From Dialister succinatiphilus YIT 11850 (GTDB lineage Bacteria > Bacillota > Negativicutes > Veillonellales > Dialisteraceae), in contig NZ_JH591187.1 of assembly GCF_000242435.1 (NCBI RefSeq), positions 656,291-720,290 of the forward strand: DNA of 64,000 nucleotides. The letters are read 5' to 3'. The translations under genes and the position numbers were made by a program. A model generated the notes under the pieces. That model was not told where the DNA came from and did no database searches. It saw nothing but the letters and a program-made list of their open reading frames with translations. Shown one piece after another: positions 45,116-54,971 of the stretch (position 1 is its first letter; each line of letters begins with the position of its first letter).

Positions 45116-46216
45116 TTATTTCATCACCAGAAGGTTATCCCTGTGAATGACCGTATCATAGGGAGGCTCTGCTCCCAGGGCCCCTTTCAGCTGCTCCGTA
45201 TGGAGTCCTTTGATAAGGTCAATGTCAACTCTGCTGTAATGGGTAATGCCGCGGGCCACCTCATCACTGCCGCAGAATACAGCCACCGTATCTCCTTCTG
45301 CAAAATCCCCTTCCGTATCGAGGATTCCTACCGGAAGGAGACTGGAGCCCTTGTTTAAAATAGCAGAACGGCATCCTTCATCCACAAAGATTTTCCCCTT
45401 GACAGCAGTACCAATAATAATATCTCTCTTTTTCAGCTGGGGATGGACGTTTTCTCCCTTAAACCAGGTGCCCACATCTTCCCCATCCATAATTCGTTCC
45501 AGAACTTCCGGAAGGGTGCTTTTGGCAATCACCATATCGATGCCAGAATGGACGCAGATTTCCGCAGCCTGGATTTTTGTGTACATGCCGCCTGTTCCCT
45601 GAGAAGAACCGGCACCGCCGGCCATACGGAATATATCCCGGGAAAAGACCGGCACCTGGTGGATAAGACGGGCATTCTTATTCTTGCGGGGATCTGAATC
45701 ATAAAGCCCTTCAATATCGGAAAGGATGATCAGCAGATCCGCTTCCGCTATGCTGGCCACAATAGCGGAAAGAGTATCATTGTCACCAATCTTGATTTCA
45801 TCAGCCGTTACGGCATCGTTTTCATTGATAATCGGTATGGCGCCCAGTTCCAGGAGGGAAAGAAGGGTGCCATGCATGTGAAGATACCGCTTGGAATTCA
45901 CGGCATCTCCTTTGGTAAAAAGCAGCTGCCCTACCACATGACCGTATTCGCAGAACAAATGCTCATAAATATTCATAAGAAGGCCCTGCCCTACAGCAGC
46001 GGACGCCTGTTTATAGGGAAGGTATGTTGGTTTTTCCTTAAAGCCCAGTTCCGGGAAACCAATGCCAATAGCACCGGAGGTGACCAGGATGACTTGGAAA
46101 CCGCGGTTCTTTAAGTCGGATAACTGCCGCACCAGGTGATCCATAAAGCGGAGATTCATTTTTCCATTGTCATAGGTAAGGGAACTGGTTCCCACTTTCA
46201 CAACAATCCGTTTCAT
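45116..46216 (-). CDS. proB: glutamate 5-kinase
   Basis: The predicted protein is 366 residues from ATG 46216, which begins at the conserved MKRIVVKVGTSSLT; an upstream ATG at 46258 in the same frame is also possible, since neither has a clear ribosome binding site. The amino-acid kinase fold (LVTSGAIGIG, IINENDAVTADEIKIGDNDTLSA, GTGGMYTKIQAAEI) is followed by a C-terminal PUA domain (from about residue 280). First step of proline synthesis. No proA is next to it. Confidence 0.95.
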   Translation of the reverse strand: MKRIVVKVGTSSLTYDNGKMNLRFMDHLVRQLSDLKNRGFQVILVTSGAIGIGFPELGFKEKPTYLPYKQASAAVGQGLLMNIYEHLFCEYGHVVGQLLFTKGDAVNSKRYLHMHGTLLSLLELGAIPIINENDAVTADEIKIGDNDTLSAIVASIAEADLLIILSDIEGLYDSDPRKNKNARLIHQVPVFSRDIFRMAGGAGSSQGTGGMYTKIQAAEICVHSGIDMVIAKSTLPEVLERIMDGEDVGTWFKGENVHPQLKKRDIIIGTAVKGKIFVDEGCRSAILNKGSSLLPVGILDTEGDFAEGDTVAVFCGSDEVARGITHYSRVDIDLIKGLHTEQLKGALGAEPPYDTVIHRDNLLVMK

Positions 46217-46244
46217 GGAAGAAATGACAGAGCGGCAGCTGCTG

Positions 46245-46535
46245 TCAGGGGAGCTCATAATGGGATTTCTTTTCTTTCTGCTTGAAAAGCACGCAGTTCC
46301 GTCCGATAATCTGCACAATTTCGCAATCCAGCTTTTCCGCCAGCAGGGAGGCTGTGTCCCTGATATCTTCATCAGAGTTCTGGTTAATCTTAACCTTGAC
46401 CAGTTCCCTGGCCAGAAGTACATCCTCTACACTCTGTACCACAGAAGAGGTCATCCCTTCCTTGCCAATCTGCACATAGGCAGGAAGGCTGACTGCTTCA
46501 CTTTTCAGATACTGTTTCTGCTTACCTGTTAACAT
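46245..46535 (-). CDS. yhbY: YhbY-type RNA-binding protein (CRM domain)
   Basis: The predicted protein has 96 residues, the usual CRM length. LTGKQKQYLKSEAVSLPAYVQIGKEGMTSSVV and LARELVKVKINQN are the CRM signature, with the GKxG-like IGKEGMT loop. It binds rRNA/pre-50S particles. GGGAGAGAG precedes the start. Confidence 0.95.
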   Translation of the reverse strand: MLTGKQKQYLKSEAVSLPAYVQIGKEGMTSSVVQSVEDVLLARELVKVKINQNSDEDIRDTASLLAEKLDCEIVQIIGRNCVLFKQKEKKSHYELP

Positions 46536-46547
46536 ATACTCTCTCCC

Positions 46548-47846
46548 TTATTCTTTTTCATCGTCGGCGGAATCCCTGTTTTCCGCATAGGTAAATTCAA
46601 CGCCGTAGAGGTTCACTGTATCGCCCTCTTTGATTCCTTCTTTTTTTAGAAGCTTGTCCAAGCCCATAAAACGCCAGGCCCTTTCAAAACGGCGCATGGA
46701 AAGGTAGTCCTCAAAATTGGTCATACTAACCAGTTTTTCTACCCGCTTTCCCTTGACATAGAAGGCGCCATCTTTCTGCTCAATGAGGAATTCATCTTTA
46801 GGTACTTCATAAACAATGGCTTTTTCCGGATTTTCAAAGGTAACATCAGGGACTTCCTGCAGGATTTTCCATGCAGCTTCCAGAAGGGGCTTTAAGCCTT
46901 CCCCGGTGAGTGTGCAGATGGGGAAGAAAAGATACCCCTCCCCTTCAATTTCCTTACGTAATTTCTCCAATTTTTGCGGATCATCGATCAGATCCGTCTT
47001 ATTGGCAGCTACGATCTGTTTTTTCTTAACCAGCTCAGGGCTGTACAGCTCCAGTTCATTATTGATGATGTGGAAATCGCGGAGCGGATCCCTGCCTTCG
47101 CTACCGGCAGCATCCAGTACGTGGATAAGCACCTTGGTTCTTTCCACATGACGGAGAAATTCATCCCCTAAACCGGTTCCCTGGCTGGCACCTTCAATGA
47201 GCCCCGGAATATCGGCCATCACAAAGCTTCTTTCCGCATCAAGGCTCACCACACCAAGAACAGGAGACAGGGTGGTGAAATGGTAAGCGGCTACTTCCGG
47301 TCTGGCGCCGGATACTTTGCGAAGGAGACTGGATTTTCCTACCGACGGGAAACCGAGGAGACCAACGTCAGCCAGAATCTTCAGCTCCAGCCGGATATTC
47401 TTTTCTTCTCCCGGTTCTCCCTTTTCCGCATAGGTAGGAGCACGGACAGCGGAAGTGGCAAAGTGAGAATTTCCTCTGCCTCCATGGCCGCCTTTCGCGA
47501 CAGTAACCTGCTGTTCGTTCTGGGTCATATCTGCCAGAAGTTCACCGGTGCGGTCATCATAAACCATGGTCCCCAGCGGAACATCCACATACACGTCTTC
47601 CCCGTTCTTTCCGAACATTTCCTTAGCGCCGCCATTGGCTCCGGCTTTGGCAGCAAATTTGCGATGGCGGCGGAAATTAATCAGCGTGTTCAGACTGCTG
47701 TCAGCACGGATAATGACGGATCCTCCTCTGCCGCCATCACCGCCGCTGGGTCCTCCGCGGGGCACATATTTTTCCCGGCGGAAGGAAACCATGCCGTCTC
47801 CACCGGCACCGGAGACAACAATTATTTTTGCTCTATCAATAAACAT
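46548..47846 (-). CDS. obg: Obg GTPase
   Basis: The predicted protein is 432 residues from ATG 47846 (spacing from GAGG favours it over 47852). The N-terminal Obg fold is glycine rich (VSGAGGDGMVSFRREKYVPRGGP), the G domain has GFPSVGKSSLLRKVSG (G1), DIPGLIEGAS (G3) and NKTD (G4), and a C-terminal Obg/OCT domain follows. It acts in 50S assembly and stress control. Next gene yhbY starts 12 bases later. Confidence 0.97.
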   Translation of the reverse strand: MFIDRAKIIVVSGAGGDGMVSFRREKYVPRGGPSGGDGGRGGSVIIRADSSLNTLINFRRHRKFAAKAGANGGAKEMFGKNGEDVYVDVPLGTMVYDDRTGELLADMTQNEQQVTVAKGGHGGRGNSHFATSAVRAPTYAEKGEPGEEKNIRLELKILADVGLLGFPSVGKSSLLRKVSGARPEVAAYHFTTLSPVLGVVSLDAERSFVMADIPGLIEGASQGTGLGDEFLRHVERTKVLIHVLDAAGSEGRDPLRDFHIINNELELYSPELVKKKQIVAANKTDLIDDPQKLEKLRKEIEGEGYLFFPICTLTGEGLKPLLEAAWKILQEVPDVTFENPEKAIVYEVPKDEFLIEQKDGAFYVKGKRVEKLVSMTNFEDYLSMRRFERAWRFMGLDKLLKKEGIKEGDTVNLYGVEFTYAENRDSADDEKE

Positions 47847-47887
47847 AAGCATACCTCACTCAAAAAATGACAGACTATTACATTGTT

Positions 47888-47898
47888 ATTATATCATG
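47888..47898 (-). promoter_or_regulatory. obg promoter (extended -10)
   Basis: On minus, TGATATAAT is an extended -10 about 40 bases before obg. The -35 is weak. Confidence 0.5.
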
Positions 47899-47952
47899 CC
47901 GGGGAAGAATATAGAGAAAAGAAGTTTTAATCCTGCACTTCGTACTTTACGT

Positions 47953-48020
47953 GGAAAAAGAAAACCGCAGTCCTCCCGGAAAAGAACTGATGAAATCAGC
48001 CTTTCCGGAATCTGCGGTTT
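47953..48020 (-). terminator. terminator after ctpA
   Basis: On minus, AAACCGCAG and CCGGAAAAG arms pair with downstream complements in a two-part stem, followed by TTTTCTTTTT. It separates the secA-to-ctpA run from obg. Confidence 0.8.
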
Positions 48021-48153
48021 GCCTGCAGCAAGCAGGGAATCGTGAAAACGAAACTTTTGGCCCGTGGAAGGAGATTCATGACGCTGCAGCGCATAAAAAT
48101 CCTTATAAAAGAAGATGGCAGGAATGAATCCGTACCTTCCTTCATACAGAAGG

Positions 48154-49338
48154 TTATGTTTCGTCCCTGTTCCCTTCTTTTTTCAGCACATCTACTGCTT
48201 TCTGGAAAACAGTATCAGAAGAGAGAATGAACGGGTGACCGGTCTGTTTGACAGGAATATCCGGTACGATTCCCTTCTTATCAATAATCCTCCCGGCAGC
48301 TGTCCTATATTCAGCAATGGAGATTTTCAATGCTTCCCGATCTCCATCGGGATAAACAGCCTGCACCGTTCCCTTGCCATAGCTTGTCTCCCCGATGATG
48401 ATGCCTTCTTTCTTGTCTTGCACCGCACCGGCCAGAATCTCAGCAGCACTGGCGCTGTTTTTGTCTATGAGGACAGCCATGGGCATGGGGTTTTCAATTC
48501 CTTTAATGGTGAAATTTTCACTCCCCTGGTGCCGGGTATGGTAGCTGACCACTGTACCGCCTGTCAGAATCTGGTCTGCCACAGCTACTACGGAGTCAAT
48601 CATTCCACCGGGGTTCATGCGCAGGTCAATAATCAGTTTTTCACAGCCCTGGTCTTTCAGAGAAGAAAGCTGCTTCTTAAACTCTTCCGGCGTGTGTCTG
48701 CTGAAAGTGAAAATATGGATATAGCCTATATGATCGTCCACCATACGGCTTAAAACCGTAGGCAGACTCACATTGGAACGGTTCACTGCAAAGTCCAGGG
48801 TTTTCTGTTCTCTTGCTATGGACAGATTCACTTCCGTTCCATTCTCCCCCCGTACCGCCTGCGCTGTACCGGTAAGTCCCAGATCATTCACGTCAGTACC
48901 ATCCACAGATAGGATGATATCTCCATTCCGAATGCCTGCCTTTTCAGCGGCGCTTCCTTCGAAGACATTGAAGATACGGATAAAGCCGTCTGCATCAAGT
49001 CCCATCACTACGCCAATGCCGCCATATTCCCCGTTTGTCGTTTCCATGAAGGAATTATAGGTATCTCCGGCAAGGATGGAAGAATAGGGATCTTCCAAAC
49101 TGGACAGCATGCCTTTGGACGCTCCCTGCCAGAGAGCCTCTTCATTGATGGGCCGAAAATAATTATTTTTCACGAGTCGATAATTTTGAAGGAAATGGAA
49201 GAAGCTCACCGGCTGACCATCAGTCAGCCAGTAAGCTCCGCCCAAAATGACAAATCCGCTCAAAATAACGGTACCGCATACACAGGATAGTCCTGATTTC
49301 CAATGAGTCCTAAGGAAAAGTTTCCATTGTTTACCCAT
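48154..49338 (-). CDS. ctpA: C-terminal processing peptidase (S41)
   Basis: The predicted protein has 394 residues. It has an N-terminal membrane anchor (about 18 to 38), a PDZ domain (IGVVMGLDADGFIRIFNVFEGSAAEKAGI), and an S41 peptidase core with LRMNPGGMIDSVV, Ser in KNSASAAEILAGA and Lys in GETSYGKGTVQ. It cleaves periplasmic/cell-wall enzymes. It overlaps the EnvC-like gene stop (TAATG) and is inferred to work with it. Confidence 0.95.
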   Translation of the reverse strand: MGKQWKLFLRTHWKSGLSCVCGTVILSGFVILGGAYWLTDGQPVSFFHFLQNYRLVKNNYFRPINEEALWQGASKGMLSSLEDPYSSILAGDTYNSFMETTNGEYGGIGVVMGLDADGFIRIFNVFEGSAAEKAGIRNGDIILSVDGTDVNDLGLTGTAQAVRGENGTEVNLSIAREQKTLDFAVNRSNVSLPTVLSRMVDDHIGYIHIFTFSRHTPEEFKKQLSSLKDQGCEKLIIDLRMNPGGMIDSVVAVADQILTGGTVVSYHTRHQGSENFTIKGIENPMPMAVLIDKNSASAAEILAGAVQDKKEGIIIGETSYGKGTVQAVYPDGDREALKISIAEYRTAAGRIIDKKGIVPDIPVKQTGHPFILSSDTVFQKAVDVLKKEGNRDET

Positions 49339-50531
49339 TACAGATACCCCATGGGATTGACAGGAGAACCATTCACATCTACCTCAAAGTGGCAGTGAGG
49401 ACCGGTGGAGTTGCCGGTGGAACCGGCATAGGCAATGACTGAACCTTTGGACACAGACTGTCCTTCTGAAACAGCCAGGGACTGGTTATGACCGTAAAGG
49501 GTAGAAATACCGCCGCCATGGTCGATGATGACCGCATTACCGTAACCGGAAATCCAGCCGGAATATACAACGACACCACTGTCTGCTGCATGGATAGGAG
49601 TTCCGTAGTCTACACCAATATCGATGCCCGCATGGAAAATCGTTGTCCCAAAAATCGGATGGGTGCGATAGCCGAAGGGCGATGTGATAGGTCCGCTGCA
49701 GGGCCAGCCCATAGCACCGGTCCCCTGAACGTAGTTATCATCACTGCCGCCGCCCCCTTCATCATCAGAGGCTGCCTGCTGCTGAGCTGCCTGACGAGCA
49801 GCTTCCGCTGCTGCCAGACGCTGCTGAATCAAATTTCTAACAGAAGCCAGCTGCGCATTCAGGTCCTGTTCCATCTGTGCAGCTGCCGCTTTATTACTCT
49901 TTGCTGCATCAAGAACTTTCTGCTGTTCTGCTTTCTTCTTGGCAATTTCCTGCCGCGTCTTTTCCGCTTCGGCCGCAAGAGCATCCAGCTGCCGTTTATC
50001 TTCTTCCAGCTGTGCCTTCTTGGCTTCAATCGCAGCTTTCTGTTTTTGAATCTCAAGAATCAGATTGTAATCGGACCGGATGACCCGCTTCAGGAGTTCT
50101 ACCCGGTTGGCAAAATCGCTGAAGCTGTTGGCGCCCAGAATCACTTCCAGGTAGTTCAGCTGGCCATGCATGTAAATGGCACGAACCCGGCGGTTCAGCA
50201 CATCCTGCCTTGTTTTCAGATAGGCTTCCATCTTCACGATTTCATTCTGGGTCTGTGCAATCTGTGCATTGATTTCAGCCTGTTTGGTTTGAATGCTCTG
50301 CAGTCTGGCATTGGCTGCATCCAGATCCGCCTGGATCTGTTTCAGTTTAGCACTTACATCTTCAATGACCTGCTGCCAGTTTTCCTGTTCCAGACGGGAA
50401 GAATCAATCTGCCCCTGCAGGTCCTGCACCTGGTCATCCAGATCATCGGCATAGGCAGGCATATGGATGGCCTGTCCCCCGAGAAGGATGGAAAGTGCCA
50501 GAAAAGATGCCATATATGTTGATTTCTTCAT
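49338..50531 (-). CDS. EnvC-like murein hydrolase activator, M23 (LytM) domain
   Basis: The predicted protein has 397 residues: signal peptide (about 1 to 28), a long coiled coil (about 29 to 250, with QIDSSRLEQENWQQ and EEDKRQLDALAAEAEKTRQ), a glycine/aspartate linker, and a C-terminal LytM domain with FHAGIDIGVDYGTPIHA and HCHFEVDVNG. The HxxxD and HxH metal ligands are present, so it may be an active peptidase. Coiled-coil M23 proteins next to ftsEX are controlled by FtsEX. Confidence 0.9.
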   Translation of the reverse strand: MKKSTYMASFLALSILLGGQAIHMPAYADDLDDQVQDLQGQIDSSRLEQENWQQVIEDVSAKLKQIQADLDAANARLQSIQTKQAEINAQIAQTQNEIVKMEAYLKTRQDVLNRRVRAIYMHGQLNYLEVILGANSFSDFANRVELLKRVIRSDYNLILEIQKQKAAIEAKKAQLEEDKRQLDALAAEAEKTRQEIAKKKAEQQKVLDAAKSNKAAAAQMEQDLNAQLASVRNLIQQRLAAAEAARQAAQQQAASDDEGGGGSDDNYVQGTGAMGWPCSGPITSPFGYRTHPIFGTTIFHAGIDIGVDYGTPIHAADSGVVVYSGWISGYGNAVIIDHGGGISTLYGHNQSLAVSEGQSVSKGSVIAYAGSTGNSTGPHCHFEVDVNGSPVNPMGYL

Positions 50532-50537
50532 AGGCAG

Positions 50538-51422
50538 TTACACTTTCATATACTTACGAAGTGAAATGGTACTGCCCAGGATACCGATGATAATACCTGC
50601 TGCCAGAAGCATAATCGTCATATAACCGATGAAAGGCCAGAGGGGAATCATGGGAATAAATACGAGCCCTGCCTGGGCCATCTCCATCAGTACCACTTTA
50701 TAGCCTTCCCACAGGATAAAGGCGGAAAGGCCGGAACCAATGAAACCAATAATCATGCCTTCGAAAATGAAAGGCCAGCGAATGAATCCATTGGTGGCGC
50801 CTACGTATTTCATAATCTGGATTTCACGCCGGCGGGCAAACACGGTGAGACGGATGGTATTGGAAATAATGAAGAGTTCTGCACCTGCCAGGAATACGAT
50901 CAGGATAATGCCGCCAATACGGATAACCTGGGCCACCTTGTAAAGCTGTTCAATAATATCCTGTCCGTACTGCACAGAATCAACTTCCGGGTACTGCGTT
51001 ACAATGCTCACTGCATTTTTCAGTGAAGCCGGTGTGGCGAAAGAGGTGGAATAGGAGGAAGGCAGCGGATTGCCGTTAATGGCATCCAGAATACCCTGCT
51101 GATCCCCCAGCCGCTGTTTGAATTCCGCCATGGCCTGGTCTTTATTGGTAAATTTGATTTCCTTTAAATCCGGCAGGGCTTTCAGTTTCTTTCCCACAGC
51201 CATAACCTGCTCAGTATTCAGCCCGTCTTTGAGATACACTGTCATTTCTACCTGGTTTTCCAGATACGTGGCCATGTGATTGATATTCAGCACGGCACAA
51301 AGGAAGACACCCAGGATAAACATGGAAAGGGTGACCGTAAGCACGGAAGCCACCGCCATAAATTTGTTTCTGAAGAGGGAATAGAAAGTCTCTTTCCAGA
51401 AGTAGCCAAGAGAACTAAACAT
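50538..51422 (-). CDS. ftsX: cell-division protein FtsX
   Basis: The predicted protein has 294 residues, family-typical. It has four membrane segments (about 25-45, 170-195, 220-245, 262-285) and a large extracytoplasmic loop with VYLKDGLNTEQVMAVGKKL. IQIMKYVGATNGFIRWPFIFEGMI is the FtsX signature. It partners FtsE and transmits ATPase state to the M23 protein encoded next. Confidence 0.96.
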   Translation of the reverse strand: MFSSLGYFWKETFYSLFRNKFMAVASVLTVTLSMFILGVFLCAVLNINHMATYLENQVEMTVYLKDGLNTEQVMAVGKKLKALPDLKEIKFTNKDQAMAEFKQRLGDQQGILDAINGNPLPSSYSTSFATPASLKNAVSIVTQYPEVDSVQYGQDIIEQLYKVAQVIRIGGIILIVFLAGAELFIISNTIRLTVFARRREIQIMKYVGATNGFIRWPFIFEGMIIGFIGSGLSAFILWEGYKVVLMEMAQAGLVFIPMIPLWPFIGYMTIMLLAAGIIIGILGSTISLRKYMKV

Positions 51423-52101
51423 GTAAATGGTATCCCCCTTTTTCCTGGTCTGCTATGATACGGCCGTCTTCAATATTAATAACCCGTTTATGCATGGCAT
51501 TGACCAGATCTTTGTTATGGGTCACCATGATGATGGTTGTTCCCATATGATTGATTTCATTGAAAAGCTTCATGATTTCTTCAGAAGTCACTGGATCCAG
51601 ATTTCCTGTAGGTTCATCGGCAATAAGAAGAATCGGCTGGTTCACCAGAGCCCTGGCAATAGCCACGCGCTGCTGCTCGCCACCGGATAGCTTGGAAGGC
51701 AGTTCCTTCGCTTTATTGCGAAGTCCTACCAGGTCCAGCACCCGGTTCACCCTTTCTTTGATTTCCCTGCCCTTGGCGCCGGTTACGCGAAGGACAAAGG
51801 CAATATTGTCAAACACTGTTTTCTCTGAGAGAAGACGGAAATCCTGAAAAACAATACCCAGGGTTCTCCGATAGTAAGGAATCTTGCTTCTCTTCAACTT
51901 GGTAATATTGATTCCATTGACAACAACCGTGCCGGACTCCGGAACCAGTTCATGAGTCAGCACCTTCACAAAAGTAGACTTACCGGCACCGCTGGGGCCT
52001 ACCACAAATACAAACTCCCCCTTGTCGATATGAATGCTCATATCTTTCAGGGCAGTATGCTTAGCATCATATTGCAATGATACATGATCAAATGTAATCA
52101 T
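51415..52101 (-). CDS. ftsE: cell-division ATPase FtsE
   Basis: The predicted protein has 228 residues, an ABC ATPase. Walker [14 protein letters not shown]-loop FQDFRLL, signature [15 protein letters not shown], Walker [15 protein letters not shown] and switch His in MVTHNKD. It overlaps ftsX by eight bases. Confidence 0.97.
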   Translation of the reverse strand: MITFDHVSLQYDAKHTALKDMSIHIDKGEFVFVVGPSGAGKSTFVKVLTHELVPESGTVVVNGINITKLKRSKIPYYRRTLGIVFQDFRLLSEKTVFDNIAFVLRVTGAKGREIKERVNRVLDLVGLRNKAKELPSKLSGGEQQRVAIARALVNQPILLIADEPTGNLDPVTSEEIMKLFNEINHMGTTIIMVTHNKDLVNAMHKRVINIEDGRIIADQEKGGYHLHV

Positions 52102-52108
52102 CCAATCC

Positions 52109-53044
52109 TCACTTTCTGCTGATCAGATGCAGGGCAGAGGAAACCAGATGCTCTGCAGTGAGTCCATAAACTTCCAGTAATTCATCAGCCTTGCCGGACT
52201 GGCCAAAAGTATCTTCCGTACCTACCATATCCATGAGGCAGGGTTTTTTCAGGGCAAGAACTTCTGCCACGGCACCACCAAGTCCACCTTTCACAGTATG
52301 TTCCTCAGCCGTCACAATGGCCCCGGTTTCTTCAGCTGCTTTTACAATAGCCTCTTCATCGATAGGTTTAATGGAGCTCATATTGATAACCCGTGCGGAA
52401 ATGCCCTGCTTCTCCAGAGTTTCTGCCGCTCTAAGCGCTTTGGCAGTCATAATGCCACAGGTAATAAAGGTCACATCATTGCCATCTCTCAGAGTGGTGC
52501 TCTTTCCCGGAACAAAAGGCTTGTCATCCGGCATGATATCTTCACATTTAGCACGTCCCATACGGATATACACCGGTCCTTTATAGGAAGCAGCCCATTT
52601 CACTGCCGCCTTTGTTTCTGCAGCATCGGCAGGAACGATGACAGTCATATTAGGCAGCGCCCGCATGAGGGTGATATCTTCCAGCATCTGGTGGGTTGCA
52701 CCGTCTTCGCCTACTGTCAATCCGGCATGGGTAACGGCCACTTTCACGTTAAGCTTCGGGTAGCAGATGGAATTTCTGATCTGTTCATATGCTCTGCCTG
52801 CTCCGAATACGGCAAAGGTGGAAGCAAAGGGAATTTTCCCTGCTGCTGCCAGACCGGCTGCAACGCCCATCATGTTAGCTTCAGCAATCCCTGTATCAAA
52901 GAAACGATCCGGATAAGCCTTGGCAAAAACCTGGGTCTTGGTGGATGCGGATAAATCAGCGTCCAAAACAACGATATCCGGATTCTGCGCTCCCAGTTCC
53001 TTCAGAGCTTCGCCATATGCATCACGAGTTGCTTTACCCATCAT
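52109..53044 (-). CDS. tktB: transketolase, C-terminal subunit
   Basis: The predicted protein has 311 residues, a Pyr plus C-terminal domain of split transketolases. VVLDADLSASTKTQVFAKAYPDRFFDTGIAEANMMG and FAVFGAGRAYEQIRNSICYP contain the glutamate that activates TPP. Overlaps the N-subunit gene by four bases. The pair substitutes for the single-chain enzyme in the non-oxidative pentose phosphate pathway. Confidence 0.93.
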   Translation of the reverse strand: MMGKATRDAYGEALKELGAQNPDIVVLDADLSASTKTQVFAKAYPDRFFDTGIAEANMMGVAAGLAAAGKIPFASTFAVFGAGRAYEQIRNSICYPKLNVKVAVTHAGLTVGEDGATHQMLEDITLMRALPNMTVIVPADAAETKAAVKWAASYKGPVYIRMGRAKCEDIMPDDKPFVPGKSTTLRDGNDVTFITCGIMTAKALRAAETLEKQGISARVINMSSIKPIDEEAIVKAAEETGAIVTAEEHTVKGGLGGAVAEVLALKKPCLMDMVGTEDTFGQSGKADELLEVYGLTAEHLVSSALHLISRK

Positions 53045-53874
53045 TCTGCCTCCACCTGTTTAATAAATCTTGCGCATTCTTCTTCTGTAGGAGCCTTGCC
53101 ATGCCAGCCCACTTTATTTTCAATTTCAGGAACACCCTTTCCTTTCACTGTCTTCATGACAATCATCGTGGGTTTTCCTTCAATGGATTTGGCTTCCTCA
53201 ATCGCTTCGTGAAGCTTTTCTACATCATGGCCGTCTGTTTCAATCACATGCCATCCGAAAGCTCTGAATTTATCACCAATAGGAAGAGAAGACATGACTT
53301 CCGTAATAGGGCCGTCAATCTGGAGCCCATTGTTATCTACAAAAGCAGTCAGATGATCCAGTTTATAGTGGGCCGCATACATAGCTGCTTCCCAAACCTG
53401 GCCTTCTTCCAGTTCACCGTCGCCAAGGACTGCATACACCCGCCAGTCAGCCTTATCTATTTTGCTGGCAAGGGCCATACCGCAGGCAGCACTGATGCCC
53501 TGTCCCAAGGAACCGGTAGTCATATCGACTCCGGGAGTATGCTTCATATCCGGATGTCCCTGGAGCATATGACCGGCCTGACGAAGATGATCCAGCTCTT
53601 CTTTGGGGAAATATCCCTTTTCAGCCAGGCAGGCATACATGGCCGGAGCCGCATGGCCTTTGGAAAGGACAAGACGGTCACGGTCTGCCTTATGAGGATT
53701 GGCAGGATCCACATGCATTTCCTTGAAATAAAGAAGGGTCAGAAGGTCAGCGATGGAAAGAGAACCTCCCGTATGACCAGAATTGGCTTTTGTGATCATT
53801 TTCAAAATATCAATACGAATCTGTTTTGCTTTGTCCTTGAGAAAAGCAGTCTCTTCAGTAGAAAGATGACTCAT
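53041..53874 (-). CDS. tktA: transketolase, N-terminal subunit
   Basis: The predicted protein has 277 residues, the PP domain of split transketolases. ANSGHTGGSLSIADLLTLLYF, VLSKGHAAPAMYACLAEKGYF and AVLGDGELEEGQVWEAAMYA (GDG-x-NN-like TPP motif) are visible. It overlaps csaB by four bases. Confidence 0.93.
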   Translation of the reverse strand: MSHLSTEETAFLKDKAKQIRIDILKMITKANSGHTGGSLSIADLLTLLYFKEMHVDPANPHKADRDRLVLSKGHAAPAMYACLAEKGYFPKEELDHLRQAGHMLQGHPDMKHTPGVDMTTGSLGQGISAACGMALASKIDKADWRVYAVLGDGELEEGQVWEAAMYAAHYKLDHLTAFVDNNGLQIDGPITEVMSSLPIGDKFRAFGWHVIETDGHDVEKLHEAIEEAKSIEGKPTMIVMKTVKGKGVPEIENKVGWHGKAPTEEECARFIKQVEAE

Positions 53875-54971
53875 GGGTTTTCCTCCTTATGAGTAACAAG
53901 ACTTTTTAAAATCTGGACATTCTCACAGGCCCGCTCTTGAAGAGCAGCCACCTTCTCCCAGTCTTTAGCATCCAGCCCGGAAGAAAGGATTCTACAAGTA
54001 TCATTATACAACTTCTCACCATCCATGTGCTGAACAGAGGTGGAAGCTTTCTGACCAATAAGGGCCAGGAAATTATCTATTTTGGGATCATAGGAAATGC
54101 CAAGAAAAGGCACATGCATGAGAGCAGAAAAAATAAGGGCATGAAGACGCATTCCCAAAAGGACATCCATATTTCCAATAATAGACATTAGTTCTTCTAT
54201 GGAGAAGTCTTCATTCAGGAAATAGACTCCCTCATCGCCTTTTCCCATGGCTTCAGCCGCAGTTTCATCTTCCGGAAACTGCATGGGAATACAGATGATG
54301 ACAGCATCTTTTTCTTTAGCTAGACGATGGACAGTCTTTTCAAGTTTCTCCATCCATTCTCGGGAATGATGCCAGTAACGGATAGCCAGACCAATTTTCT
54401 TTTTTTCGGGAGGTATTCCCCTTTTATCCAGTATTTTTCGCCCTATGGAAAGATCTGCCGGCGCAAGGGAAAGCACCGCATCGGCAGTGGTATAAATTTT
54501 CCGATGCACCCCAAGGCGCTGCAGAAATCCCTTGGATTCCTTATCCCGTACAGTGATACCATCCACATGGTTGAGTACATGCTTCAGGATAATACGAATC
54601 ACCCGATACCGGACTGGGCCTATACCCTGGGAATAAAGGAAAACCTGTTTTCGAAACAGCACTCCAAGGGTAATAATGGAAAGGTAGTAAATCATGCTTT
54701 TCCAGCTTGTCACATCCTGCAGCAGACTGCCGCCGCCGCTGATAATCAGATCAGAGGAAAAAATGGAACGGCAGATACTGGAAATGCTGAACCTTGGTAC
54801 CGTATGAACGCCAAAAGAAGCGGCGGTGGATTTGGGATCTCCGGAAATTACAGTAATATCCGGAGAGTCAAAGGTTCCCTGGAGTGCCTGCAGAATGGCA
54901 GAAAGCATGGCTTCATCACCGGCATTATTGAAGCCATAATAACCGGAAATGACGATTTTATAATTTGCCAT
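53871..54971 (-). CDS. csaB: polysaccharide pyruvyl transferase CsaB
   Basis: The predicted protein has 366 residues. SGYYGFNNAGDEAMLSAILQAL, LIISGGGSLLQDVTSWKSM and LLGMRLHALIFSALMHVPFLGISYDPKID are CsaB signatures. It pyruvylates cell-wall polymers that hold S-layer-homology proteins, which in Negativicutes link outer membrane and wall. It overlaps the DUF5693 gene by 14 bases. Confidence 0.95.
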   Translation of the reverse strand: MANYKIVISGYYGFNNAGDEAMLSAILQALQGTFDSPDITVISGDPKSTAASFGVHTVPRFSISSICRSIFSSDLIISGGGSLLQDVTSWKSMIYYLSIITLGVLFRKQVFLYSQGIGPVRYRVIRIILKHVLNHVDGITVRDKESKGFLQRLGVHRKIYTTADAVLSLAPADLSIGRKILDKRGIPPEKKKIGLAIRYWHHSREWMEKLEKTVHRLAKEKDAVIICIPMQFPEDETAAEAMGKGDEGVYFLNEDFSIEELMSIIGNMDVLLGMRLHALIFSALMHVPFLGISYDPKIDNFLALIGQKASTSVQHMDGEKLYNDTCRILSSGLDAKDWEKVAALQERACENVQILKSLVTHKEENP